From Crambe crambe (Eukaryota > Porifera > Demospongiae > Poecilosclerida > Crambeidae), in the NCBI GenBank assembly GCA_963924555.1, contig OZ004587.1, positions 8,138,075 to 8,202,074 on the forward strand: DNA of 64,000 bases. The letters are read 5' to 3'. Both the position numbers and the translations under genes were made by a program. Below, piece after piece: positions 20,884-41,357 of the stretch (its first letter is position 1; each line of letters starts with the position of its first letter). The notes under the pieces are model-generated. The model ran no database searches and was not told the DNA's origin. It worked only from the letters and a program-made list of their open reading frames with translations.

Positions 20884-22937
20884 TGAGCTTCAAATCGGCT
20901 GTGAAGAGTTCTGGGTGAGATAAAGCGGCCAATTCTCTCTTTTTAATCTTTATACCAATGTCTCTATCTTTGGTTCAGTCACTTCACTATTGCTAAAGGG
21001 GCAGTGGTATGTTCAGATGCTCAGCTGATGGGAAAGATTACCATAGGTACGTTTGTATCGTGGAGCTAGGAGTATTAGCTTCACTTAATGCTTTTCAATG
21101 TGATCTAGGTGCACGAACAGTAGTTCATCCCAGTGCTCAGATTCTGGCTGAGGGTGGACCTATAATTATAGGAGATAACAATCTCATCCAGGAGAAAGCA
21201 GTTATCATTAACAAGTAGGGTCTTCCTAGTCTGGCGTAGCCAGCCCCAGGCACTTCCGGAACTCCAGCGCAAGGGTCTGGTAACACACAATACTTCGACT
21301 TGTTCCCGTTTAGCAGAAATCCTGCTAAAACGATGAATATCATTAACTGACGCATTATGACGTTTAATGACGTGTGGTAGCTATAACAACATAATTATTA
21401 CGAGATCGGGAGGCCATTTTTTTTCTTCACGCGAGGTGTTGCTATGACAATTAAACAAGACAACGTCATTTTACGACACTAAAACGTCATATTATGTAAA
21501 TAAAAAATTTAGGCCGGGAACAAGTCGAAGTATTGTGTGTTACCAGACCCTTACGCTGGAGTTCTGGAAGTGCTTGGGGCTGGCTGTGCCAGACTAGGGT
21601 CTTCCCCCAGTCATTCAGCTCATTAATAATAGGGTCTTCCCCCTCAATCTTTAATAATAGGGTCTTCCCCTCAATCATTAACTCCCTCAATCAAGGAATA
21701 CCTTCAAAGTACTTCCTTTAGAGTGCTAAAAACTTCCTGTGGTGCTACAATAGAACCTTCCTGTGGTGTTCCATAACATGTTTGTTCAAATCCTTCCTGT
21801 TTCCTTCTCCTGTAATTTTTGTTTATTCTTGTGCAGGAAAGAAGAGGGAGGCGAGAAGACCCTTGTCATAGGGAATGGGAATGTGTTTTCAATTGCTTCT
21901 TGTATCTGATTCAATTCCATTGTAGTAGCTATATTGGAATGGGAATGTGTTTCAATTGCTTCTCATATCCAATTCTATATTATACAAGGGAATGGGAATG
22001 TGTTTCAATTGCCAATTCTATTCCATTGTAGTAGCTAATATATATAAGGGAATGAGAATGTGCTTTCTCATATTCCATTGTAGTAGCTATAAAAAGGCAA
22101 GAATGTGTTTTCAATTATTTCTTGTGTCCAACTCCATTACATTTAGTTAGCTCATGACTAAAAGTGGTATCGATGCTTCCTTAATTAACGAATATCTACA
22201 GATGTCGAGTGTGCTTCAATAGGGAATAATAATTCCTTTGAAGCTAAATGTGAGTTCCTGCCTTTATTGTGGTTACTTATACAATGGAACCTCCTAATAA
22301 TGGACACACTTGGGACCCATCCTTTTGTCCTTTGTAGAGAGGTTGTCCTCTTTTGGAGGTAGAGTGTAGCTATATAAAAAGTAGGTTATCGGGTTTGTCC
22401 TCTTCCAGATTGTCCTTTATCAGAGGTTTCTGTCCCCAAATTCCACTCGTGTCCAAGATGTAGCTGATCGTATGCACATATCCAGGTGTTGTCGGTCCCA
22501 ATGTGACAGTTTCTGATCGATGTGTGGTGGGTGCAGCATGTGAGCTCTCCTCAAGGGAGACACTGCCCCCGGACACCATCATCTACGGCTCAGACTGTAG
22601 GAGATACCACAAAAAGGTCCCTCTCCAGGTGAGCTCTTCCACGAGGTGGTCACATGACTGTTTAATAATAGCTGGAACCTCTGACATTTTGGGATTAGCC
22701 ACTTTGTCCTTTGTAGGGAGATGGTCCTTTTCTCAGAGATTAAAAAATGACTAATGGGAAAGGGCCCAAAAGAGCATTGAGGTTGTCCTTTTCTTGGAGG
22801 GTCCTTTATCGGAAGTTCCACTGATAACTGTGATTACTCTTCCCCTCCTCTAGACGAGTGATTCTCAACAGTTGGAGTATCTGATAAAAGTCTTGCCGAA
22901 CTATCACCGCCTCCTTAAATCATCATCATCATCATAG
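20884..22937 (+). CDS. DCTN6: Dynactin subunit 6 (p27), left-handed beta-helix
   Basis: Seven exons: 20884-20915, 20979-21046, 21109-21214, 21837-21901, 22202-22249, 22486-22628 and 22854-22937. They sum to 546 nt, 181 residues (family about 190). DCTN6 is part of the dynactin pointed-end complex, which links dynein to cargo. It folds as a hexapeptide-repeat beta-helix. Visible family segments are [40 protein letters not shown], the ungapped stretch [36 protein letters not shown], and the C-terminal [16 protein letters not shown] followed by five serines. Exon 1 is only 32 nt (start [11 protein letters not shown]). It was chosen because the exon 2 frame has an upstream in-frame TAA with no ATG and a good acceptor (ttggttcag) at 20978. 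Introns 3 and 4 hold a TIR element and decayed exon-derived repeats. Confidence 0.96.
21226..21597. mobile_element. Non-autonomous TIR element in DCTN6 intron 3
   Basis: Terminal inverted repeats of about 83 bp, 'ctagtctggcgtagccagcc...' at 21226-21308 and its reverse complement at 21515-21597, mismatched at a few positions. Flanking GGTCTTC occurs on both sides (21219-21225 and 21598-21604), consistent with a 7-bp target duplication. The left end sits 11 bp after the exon 3 donor. No ORF inside. The same terminal word occurs at 52224. Confidence 0.9.
21866..22140 (+). repeat. Decayed tandem copies of DCTN6 exon 4 end plus donor
   Basis: The exon 4 segment 'gggaatgggaatgtgttttc' + 'aattgcttct' recurs at about 21938, 21990, 22050 (gggaatgagaatgtgctttc) and 22100, each followed by a variant of 'ccattgtagtagctat'. 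The copies lie in intron 4 and have lost the upstream part of the exon. Confidence 0.9.
22272..22436. mobile_element. Palindromic element copy in DCTN6 intron 5
   Basis: 'aatggaacctcctaataatg', 'tgtagagaggttgtcctctt', 'gtcctttatcagaggtttc'. Confidence 0.88.
22668..22823. mobile_element. Diverged palindromic element copy in DCTN6 intron 6
   Basis: 'gctggaacctctgacatttt', 'gtcctttgtagggagatggt' and 'gtcctttatcggaagttcca'. Confidence 0.75.
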
Positions 22938-23152
22938 CAACTCTGCACGTTTATTAATTTGTGAAGTGGATTAAAATCAGGTTATAATATAAAGCCAATT
23001 TAATATGCAAAATAATAATAATCAACTACTATGGCAGGTTTAAAAGATAGCAATTGCACATCATTAATTTTAATTATTATCAGTTGCTTGAAATTGAAGT
23101 TCTTTTTAGTTAAGTTGTAATGTTTCTGAGTTCTTTCTCTCATGTATTCTAG

Positions 23153-29507
<6,355 letters not shown>

Positions 29508-29956
29508 GACTTTAGTTAGCCAGCTAGCTAGCTACACATTAGTAGCTAGATGAAACTGCAATCAAAAAGTTCTCCAATGAACTAACTAGTTTATATCAAC
29601 AGAGCAAATATCTAGCCTATTATAGCTATGAGATATATTATTAGGTGTGATGGTAACTAAGGTGGTGATGGCACTATTTCGGACAGGCAGTACCATGCCT
29701 TTTACATCAGTTTGAAGAGGATGAGTTCTCGCTAAGTGGTGCGAGTGTGTGATATCCCTGGAGCTCAAGTTTCAAGGGTGTTAGTTTCTGGTATGAAGCT
29801 CTTGCATTACGAGAAGCTTTGTAGTAATGTGATCAGTCAAAGATGATTGATGTAGAACATGACCACGTGATCAACTACCAATATCATGGCTTTTTATTAT
29901 GAAGATAATTAATATAATAAGCATTATAGTGATATGCATGAGTCCAATATAAACAT
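29508..29956. other. Short intergenic gap
   Basis: Between the receptor cyclase start and the ZMYND12 stop, both on the minus strand. No exon or clear repeat; promoter of the cyclase is expected here. Confidence 0.5.
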
Positions 29957-31838
29957 CTATTGTTTTATGTAGGATTGGAGTTTGGAAATGATTTGCAGCA
30001 GGTGTTTTATTTCACTGACTTGTTGGCTCTCCTCCTCTTCTGAATCCTCTTCTGCATCTTCGTCTTTTTGCTTAGCACTGCTGCAGATCTCAAGAGCTTT
30101 CTCTCCATACTCTTTCCCCTGCAATACAATACAATAATCGATCTGTAGCCCTAACCTTAGGAATATACAGCAAAACCTCCAAACAATAGACACACTTGGG
30201 ACCCCTTTGTAGAGAGGTTGCCATCTTTTGGAGGTTATTTTGTATAGAACAATATGAAGGTACTTTTAGACTGAGGGCTCTTTCATATCAGAGGTTCCAC
30301 TGTAGTAACATACCTTGTCCAACTCTCTGATGACAGTATGCAGAAGCCCAAGAGTGTAATAAAGAGGAATCATGAAAGTATGTGAAGTGGCTTGGCCAAG
30401 ACTGGAAGATGGTGGTGTTTCCTGAGCAGGTGCTTCCAAGTGCTGCTCCCTGAGTTGTCTGATGTAGTGTAGCATGCTGCGAGCCTCAGCTTGCTTGCTG
30501 ATGTCCAGGGTCAGTTGGGGACTGAGCATGCGGTGGGGTTCAAGTCCTGGCAGTGACCAATTAGAGCCAGTGGGAGAGGGAAGTTGAATTAGCACTTGCT
30601 CCAAACTGTCCAGCAATTGCTTCAAATGTCCACACCAAACACTGATGACCTATTAATATATAATAATAACTTCAACTCGCCATATGATTAATTTATTTGC
30701 CTTGTCATGTAGAGAAAGAGCAACATCTGGTTTATTTTCTCGCAAAAAGACTGCAGCTAAGTGGTAGTAGCCTCCAGCAGCTTCCACGGATTCAGGACTG
30801 TGGGCCACACTAGCCTGGTAAATCTACATAATGATTATTCCTATAATTAAAGGAGCATTCTATTCACAGTGGAATACCTCCACTCTGAAAGAGGTCAAAG
30901 ATTCCTCTCTACAAAGGACAAAAGGATGGGTCCCATTTTAGAGATTCCACTGTATGGAGCATTCTGTCTAAAACTTACATCCTCAGCCAAGTGCTTCTTG
31001 GCCTCTTGCAATTTGTTCTTGGCAGCTGCAAGTTGCCCTAAGTTTCGATGGAGTCGTGATTTGAGGGAAGGATCTACGTTCCCCGAAGCCTTTAGAACTG
31101 ACCACTGAGCTTGGGATAGGTACTGGTTGGCCTCTTTAATGCGGCCCAAGCCTGCAGAAGGGGGAAGATTATCACTAAAATTTACTATTCATATTATGGC
31201 AGTTAGTTTTTATAGCTACTAGCCTCGTACCCAGGCCCAGTATAAAAATTGGGCCTGGGTATGAGGCTAGATTCCATGATTCTAACCAATTGCAGCCTCT
31301 GCAAGAATAAGATAGGCTGGAGTCAGTTGGATGTGAGTGCCTCCATGGATTTCTGATAAGAACTTGAGAGCTTCCAGAGCGGCAGGGATGGCTAGACGAG
31401 GTTGTTCTTCGCACAGAAATCTTCGGCCTTCTTGTAATGCCATTGTCACAATGTGTTGCTGGAGAATGAAAGAACATAAAGCGTGTAGTTAAATTTTAAT
31501 GCATAATTACTTTTCGAAGGAGCTGCTGCTGATGGTGATGTTCTCTCTCCTCTTCAGAGTTGGCGTGCATTTGAGGAGAGCGCAAAACTGTAATGATGGG
31601 ACATATCTTCTCATGAATGGCCAGCCAATCCTCCTGCATATGCTCTTCATTACTATACATAGGGTAGCATGGCAGACAGCTTATAGATAGCTCCTGTAGC
31701 AACCTAAAGCACTGGAAATAGAGGTACTTACCAATAGTATGTGAATCTGCACTTCTTGCAGAAAAGGTACGCCGGTTTCTGACAGAGTTCACATAAGAAC
31801 TTGAAGCCCTTGGGAGTAGCTAGAGGATTTAATGCCAT
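29957..31838 (-). CDS. ZMYND12: Zinc finger MYND domain-containing protein 12
   Basis: Seven exons on the minus strand: 31732-31838, 31511-31652, 31287-31458, 30979-31151, 30701-30823, 30314-30649 and 29957-30118. They total 1215 nt, 404 residues (human about 365). The N terminus MALNPLATPKGFKFLCELC opens a complete MYND zinc finger (C-x2-C, C-x2-C, then C, H and C ending in WLAIHEKIC). TPR-like helices follow: LTPAYLILAEAAIGLGRIKE, SRLHRNLGQLAAAKNKLQEA and EAAGGYYHLAAVFLRENKPD, all matching the family. ZMYND12 is an axonemal protein connected with TTC29 and sperm flagellar function in vertebrates. A flagellar role here is inference. The C terminus carries an acidic insertion (DEDAEEDSEEEES). 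Intron 5 begins with GC (AAG|gcaaat) instead of GT. Intron 3 contains a perfect hairpin repeat. Confidence 0.95.
30168..30305. mobile_element. Palindromic element copy in ZMYND12 intron 6
   Basis: 'agcaaaacctccaaacaata', 'tgtagagaggttgccatctt' and 'tatcagaggttccactgtag'. Confidence 0.85.
30865..30957. mobile_element. Palindromic element fragment in ZMYND12 intron 4
   Basis: 'cagtggaatacctccactct', 'ctctctacaaaggacaaaag' and 'tagagattccactgtat'. Confidence 0.8.
31219..31270. repeat. Near-perfect hairpin palindrome in ZMYND12 intron 3
   Basis: 'agcctcgtacccaggcccag' pairs with 'tgggcctgggtatgaggct' across a ~10-bp loop. Half-copies ('aggcctgggaacgaggctac') occur at 41248-41268 and near 54148-54172. 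Confidence 0.93.
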
Positions 31839-31944
31839 CTTTCCAGATTTGTTACTATGGAAACGGCAGGTCTCGACTAGGTAAAGGGTCGCTCATAACA
31901 TGAGTCTGATAGAGCGATAGACCACGTGGTATGTCTAAGGACTA
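31839..31944. promoter_or_regulatory. Bidirectional promoter region, ZMYND12 / WDR43
   Basis: Only 106 bp separate the two divergent start codons. The 5' UTRs and core promoters must overlap here unless an upstream exon was missed. No TATA box is evident. Confidence 0.7.
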
Positions 31945-36144
<4,200 letters not shown>

Positions 36145-36616
36145 TGCTGGCATTGTAGATTATATTATTATCGTCATTGTCATGTGCCTGTGATCAAAAT
36201 TACTTCTTTATTTATAACCAGTGTTTATGTCTATGGCCTGTTGCAAGTACAGACAGGGTAGACTGAATTTAATACAGTGCTAATGCTGTAGTCTGGTGAA
36301 ACATCCCCGGCCACTTGGATGCAATACATCCAGTGCTGCGGAAGTGGTCAGGGATGGTTCACCAGACTACTAATGCATTACATGCAGGTACGTAGTAGAA
36401 ATTTTTGTGGGATGATTGCTGATTAATTTTCACGAGGAATTGGTACAATCGTGACTCGTACAAAATTTTCACACATCAAACAAGATTCAGAGAATACAAG
36501 TTCTTAGGTGTTATGATACTATGATACTAAAGAAAAAACCATGAGAACATGAATCTACAAAGCATTACTGTATGATATAATTTATTAAAAGTCCTTCATT
36601 GAGTTAAGTACACCAC
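36145..36616. other. Convergent 3' flanks of WDR43 and CGRSD-1
   Basis: No gene. A fold-back repeat lies at 36290-36376. Confidence 0.6.
36290..36376. repeat. Fold-back element, ~35-bp arms
   Basis: 'tagtctggtgaaacatcccc' at the left and 'ggatggttcaccagacta' at the right are inverted copies, with inner 'ggccactt' / 'gaagtggtc' also pairing. Confidence 0.9.
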
Positions 36617-38417
36617 CTAGGTTTGTGCGGGGTAACCAGGTGGTGGGTAGGCTGCATCTCCAGAGGGCTGGGGAGGATAAGCGGCAGGTTGTTGATGTCC
36701 TGGATATGCCTGCGGTGGGTAAGCTCCCGGGTCCTGTGGTGGGTATGCCCCAGGTTGTTGCTGAGGGTACGCTCCTGGATTTTGTGGGGGGTACGAGCCT
36801 TTTTGAGCATCGTAATAAGATGGGGGTGGGGCTTCTTGCAAGGTGCTCTGTGCCGGGTATGCAGCTGGTGCCGGCGCTGGCGCTTGTGGGTATGCAGCAG
36901 TTTGTTGATGTCCAGTAGCCACGACTGTAGTGGTTGGTGCTGCCACTACAGTCCGTGGTCTCCGAGAGGCAGCACCTGCAGTACCTGCTGCTCCAGCGAC
37001 GCAGCACACCACCACGCAGATGATGATGATCGGGAAAATGATGGTGAGGAAGACACCGGCTACTGTCACTCCAACGATCAAACCGACAATATCAAATTGG
37101 CATTCTAAAAAGAATATTCTGAAAGTAATCAAACCTTCTAAATTTACAGTATAATCAAAACATAATCTAAAAGAGATCACAGATCTTTTACATAACAGAG
37201 AAACTACTGGGTAGAAATCAAACATTAATGTTTTAGTCAAAGCACGACTGATTTACAATAAAAGTAGAAAGTGTCACACTTGTATATAGTCAGTGGCCAA
37301 AATAATCAATTCCAAAAAAGAGCAAGTATCATCTCTTGCTACTAGCTAGAAGGTATATATTTCAAACTTAGAAATCTAGCAGCACTCAAATCCATGTTAT
37401 TAGCAGAAATACAGGATGCTTCATTGACAGTTGAGAGGTGCCAAAGGACACTCATGATTGCCGGCTCAAAATAACACTCACACATGTTGATTTAAGGACG
37501 ATTAGCATCACCCACATAAGGATATATAGCTGAATCATAGTTCCCATAACATTCTCCCAAAATTAAATTCCATCCGGAAGTACTAAACCATAACACACTA
37601 TACAAAATTGTACTGCTACATAATAAGACATGTCTCACATACCACGTGATAGATCATAACCTTATCCTAATGATGTGTGCAAACTATTCTAATTTCATTT
37701 CCTTTATGCTAAGGCGACGCTGCAAAACATGAGGGTCTTCTTCCATACCATACCCTACCCTACCCTACCCCACCAAAAATATTTAATCACATTGTGGTCT
37801 GAAGGATGTTCAACATAGGCCATGGAACAGGTTGGGCTAGTCAGCCCCAGACCTGACCAATATTTTGGGAAAAACGAGGTTAATAAATTCAGTGGCCATT
37901 AATCAATAGCAAAAGAAAGTGTCTTATGATGCTAGAGCTTCAGTGGTCTGGGGGGGTTACATTTCAATTTCGGGTCTGACCAGTCGAACCTTGCTCTGAA
38001 CAATGAGGTGTGCTTTATTTTATATCGTAGTTTTCATTAAACATGAACACTATAGTAAGCAGGGCCGACTCAATACATGGCATGGGCCATGACTTGTACA
38101 CTAGGTACTGTGATACATCAAGCGAAAAAGCTACAAAGCAATATAGCTGGGGTGTGCCTCATATGTATAGCCAGGCCCAGAGGCTACATAATGTGGGATC
38201 CATCCCCTCAGGGTAATACAAACTGCCTAACTAGAGTCTAGAGAAGTGTTTAATATCTAGCCTATAGCCAAACAGATCGTGCTTAGATAGAAAGCTTAAG
38301 TAACTTAATCCCGGCACGTAGTCGAAGTGCCAGATAAGTCATAACCAACTTACGGCCAGCCTTTATCAATGTTGCTAACGTCAATGATAAGAGAACCAGG
38401 GCAGCTGAGGACTTCAT
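36617..38417 (-). CDS. CGRSD-1: tail-only member of the small membrane protein family
   Basis: Two exons, 38354-38417 and 36617-37104, 183 residues. Exon 1 encodes only a signal peptide (MKSSAALVLLSLTLATLIKA). Exon 2 begins with one cysteine and passes into the TM helix (GLIVGVTVAGVFLTIIFPII), a Cys-Cys juxtamembrane site (CVVVCCVAG), then a Pro/Tyr/Ala/Gln tail with PPPSYYDAQ (a PPxY) and repeated G-A-Y-P-P-Q units. The other members have a cysteine ectodomain of about 65-70 residues made by exon 1 plus a 97-nt exon 2, which is absent here. Exon 1 exits in phase 1 to match the TM exon, whereas other exon 1s exit in phase 0. PPxY motifs bind WW domains (for example NEDD4-type ligases), so trafficking adaptor function is possible but inferred. 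Confidence 0.85.
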
Positions 38418-40006
38418 CTTGATTGATCCTGACTTTACTTTCGGGAATCTCACACTTCCAGCTTGTTTATTAATTCCGTTTCAATACGCGCATGCGCACA
38501 TCTGGCATGCTGACTCATATAGAACTGAGACTGTGTGTAGTGAATACATTGTTACTTTATTTTTCATAATAGTCATAACCATTACGTAACTGTATTGAGC
38601 ATCAAAGTTCATTGCAAAGACCCAAGTGGGCATAACAAAATAAGAGATGCAGGGTTCCAAGTTTGAAACAGTTTAGTGAAATGGTACATGGTTGAACCAT
38701 AGATGTAAGAGGTTTTACGGGATTGGAAACGCCCAATGAACTGCACAACCGTGGCGCGTTGACAGATGCGCACGCGCATGCAGCATTAATTATATTAATC
38801 GTTGTGAAAAGAGATCAATATTCACTCCTTTCAAGGCAGTTAAAGTGATATTTTGCCCCTACAGCTCACAGAATAGTACAAGTAAGCTAAGGGGAAGGTA
38901 TTGAAGAAGTGAAGAGTCAGAGAGTTGAAGTTGGAGAGTCTGAGGAAGGAAGTTATTAATTATTCATAACTTTTTCCCTTGTAATTATAACTATGAGTAC
39001 CTATCATTGCTCATTATACATTAATTTTATGTGATTGATTTGAAAGAAGGCCAGAATGACTTTTGGCATTAAAATTAGACATAAATTCATTATTATTATA
39101 GCTAGATAATTTTGCCCCAAAGTTATCCGCCAGTTTCTGCTCAGTTCTCCCTCATCAACATTATTGCAATACTTCCAGCTTTTGGCTGTTGGGTTTTGAC
39201 ACCATCCACCTTAAGAATTCGGCTCAGTCAGCTGTCCTGTGGACCCTATGGATATTAGGGGGGAAATATAGTAAGCTTGCCATCTTCATAGGATGACTAT
39301 TGTATAGAAAACGAATGCACCAATTCCATTTACTGTTCTATCCTTTCCCTGAAATAACTAATACAGTTTCAATATTGTTAATCTATTTCTTGGGAGAGGG
39401 ATTACAGTTTTAACACCACTTGCAAATGCTAGAGACAATATATGTCAGCTAATACAAAAACTAACATTACTATTCCATGTAGCTAAAGTTTACATGCCTT
39501 TTGATCAGAAAATGGGCAACAGCAATTGATTCCATCAAGCGTGAGAGGGATTACAGTCCCATTAACCACTACAGTAGTATTTGTAGGAATAAACTTGAAA
39601 ATCTGAGCTAAAATTTATTTCATACAGTAAATCTATGACCTAGTGTATTATAGTATCATTGGCATAAGTCTTACCTCACGGATCTTGTCAGAACAGCAAC
39701 TTTGACAAAAGTGCTATGTCATTCAGCTGTCAACGCGCCTCGGTTGTTAGTTGCTAACGAGAGCACGTGATCCGTTTCCAATCCCGTAAACCTCTTATAT
39801 CTATGGTTCAACCATGTACCATTTCACTAAACTGTTTCAAACTTGGAACCCTGCATCTCTTATTTTGTTATGCCCACTTGGGTCTTTGCAATGAACTTTG
39901 ATGCTCAATACAGTTACGTAATGGTTATGACTATTATGAAAAATAAAGTAACAGTGTATTCACTACACACAGTCTCAGTTCTATATTTTTAATTCCCCCA
40001 GACTGC
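38418..40006. other. Intergenic region occupied by an inverted-repeat element
   Basis: Nearly all of it is the TIR-bounded element at 38517-39987. The first ~100 bp is the presumed promoter of CGRSD-1. No ORF was found inside. Confidence 0.7.
38517..39987. mobile_element. Inverted-repeat element A, ~235-bp arms
   Basis: Left arm 38517-about 38752 ('atatagaactgagactgtgt...') and right arm about 39772-39987 are inverted copies differing at only a few positions. Both arms end inward at 'cgggattggaaacg', with patchy pairing beyond ('ggcgcgttgacag'). The interior is about 1.0 kb without a transposase ORF. The right arm reaches within 20 bp of the CGRSD-2 stop codon. Confidence 0.9.
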
Positions 40007-40999
40007 TCAGTGGGTCTGGGCAGGGTAAACTTGAGGTTGCTGGGGAGGGTAACTTTCCAACTGCTGAGAAGGGGGATGCCCTCCAGGTTGCTGAGCAGGA
40101 AACGGTGTGTACTTCTCTGACACAGTATAGGGTGGAGGTGCACCTCCACCTTGCATGGTTTTCGGAGCTGGATGATACCCTTGCTGAGCTGAAGTTGGGA
40201 CAACTGTGTAGGAGGGTCCAGAAGTGGCGGCATGAGTAGTGGTGACACGAGTCGTGGTGCGACTAGATGCTCCAGAGACACAGCATACAACAATACAAAT
40301 TATTACAATGGGAAGGGCAATCACAAAGATGGCACCAACCACGACTCCGATGATGGCACCTAATGACCATATGGTATTCCCGTTGCAATCTACACATGAG
40401 AAAGAGCAGGTTATAACAAAGCACCCCTTGGAATGCAAAACAATCTACTATACTATACTATATAAATAGAGTGGAACCTCCAATTAAGGACACTCCAAAA
40501 GAGGACAAACCTCTCAACAAAGGACAATCTAAAAGTACCTTTGCATATACACTCTATACAAAATAACCTCCAAAAGAGGACAACCTAAGTGTGTCATTAT
40601 TTGGAGGCTCCACTGTACTACTGTCAGTGTGACATGACTGAAACTTACAGTCTTCAATAGCATCTGCAGCATCGCTTCTTCCACAAGTTCTGTATGCTTG
40701 CTCAATGTCACTTATGCAGGATTTGTAGTCACAGATATGATGATACTGAATAAATGGGAGCTCAATTAACACTACAAGTAACAAAATAGGTCTTCATTCA
40801 ATAGAAACTGTAAAATAACCGGCAATTTTCAGGAACTTACGTTCACATTAGTTGTGAGCAAAGTTGAACATCCGTCGAGGTTATCACGTACCGCTACATT
40901 CGTAATGCACTCGATATCAGCTTCAGATGGCGGAGCAACGCAGGCAGTGAGTGCAAACAACGTACAGAATAGAACCAGTCCAGTCAGAGAAGACTCCAT
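40007..40999 (-). CDS. CGRSD-2: six-Cys ectodomain, one TM, PPxY tail
   Basis: Three exons: 40841-40999, 40649-40745 (97 nt) and 40007-40389, 212 residues. A signal peptide (MESSLTGLVLFCTLFALTAC) precedes an ectodomain of about 65 residues. Exon 1 supplies two cysteines around VAVRDNLDGC, exon 2 three around AYRTCGRSDAADAI, and exon 3 a last one (YCNGN). The TM helix is near 94-118 (GAIIGVVVGAIFVIALPIVI), then CIVVCCVSGASS and a Pro/Gln/Tyr tail with GAPPPYTVSEKYTPF (PPxY) and PPQQPQVYPAQT. Layout resembles Shisa or WBP1/VOPP-type one-pass proteins (Cys-rich outside, CC-rich juxtamembrane, PY tail), but the ectodomain is not one I recognise. Confidence 0.88.
40468..40620. mobile_element. Palindromic element copy in CGRSD-2 intron 2
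   Basis: 'gtggaacctccaattaagga', 'ataacctccaaaagaggaca' and 'ttggaggctccactgta'. Its right end is about 30 bp from exon 2. Confidence 0.88.
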
Positions 41000-41168
41000 G
41001 TTGTTGTTGGCTGTTTTGTCATAGATACTGTACATACATACGCCGGCCCCTCCCCCCTCCCCCCCCCCCCCATATCATAAGCACGCATGCGCGCATCATC
41101 ATGTGACGTGCGTGATCTGTTGCACTGAAGCTTGCCCATTTGAAAAAAATAAATAAATAAATAAATAA

Positions 41169-41232
<64 letters not shown>

Positions 41233-41357
41233 TTAAAATAAAAAATAGGCCTGGGAACGAGGCTACCAACTTTTAATCTAGTGGCCGGAATTTTACAGAA
41301 TAAAATTATTTTATGAATAATTAAAAAGTAGTCATGTAAGTAATAATGAGTTCTAGT
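41000..41357. other. Intergenic gap with simple repeats
   Basis: Between CGRSD-2 start and CGRSD-3 stop: a C-rich run (41047-41071), a short TAAA run, and (AAT)n at 41168-41231. Half of the 31219 hairpin repeat follows at 41248. Confidence 0.7.
41168..41231. repeat. (AAT)n microsatellite
   Basis: About 21 AAT repeats. Confidence 0.97.

Noticed and set aside
20660..20932. 90-codon minus-strand ORF upstream of DCTN6
   Set aside because: It is antisense to DCTN6 exon 1 (20884-20915) and its intron; splicing to the Ser-rich gene would hit a stop, and the protein has no recognisable features.
36623..37154. Plus-strand ORFs opposite the P/Y/Q tails (also at 45548 and 43949)
   Set aside because: Shadows of the compositionally biased minus-strand tail exons.
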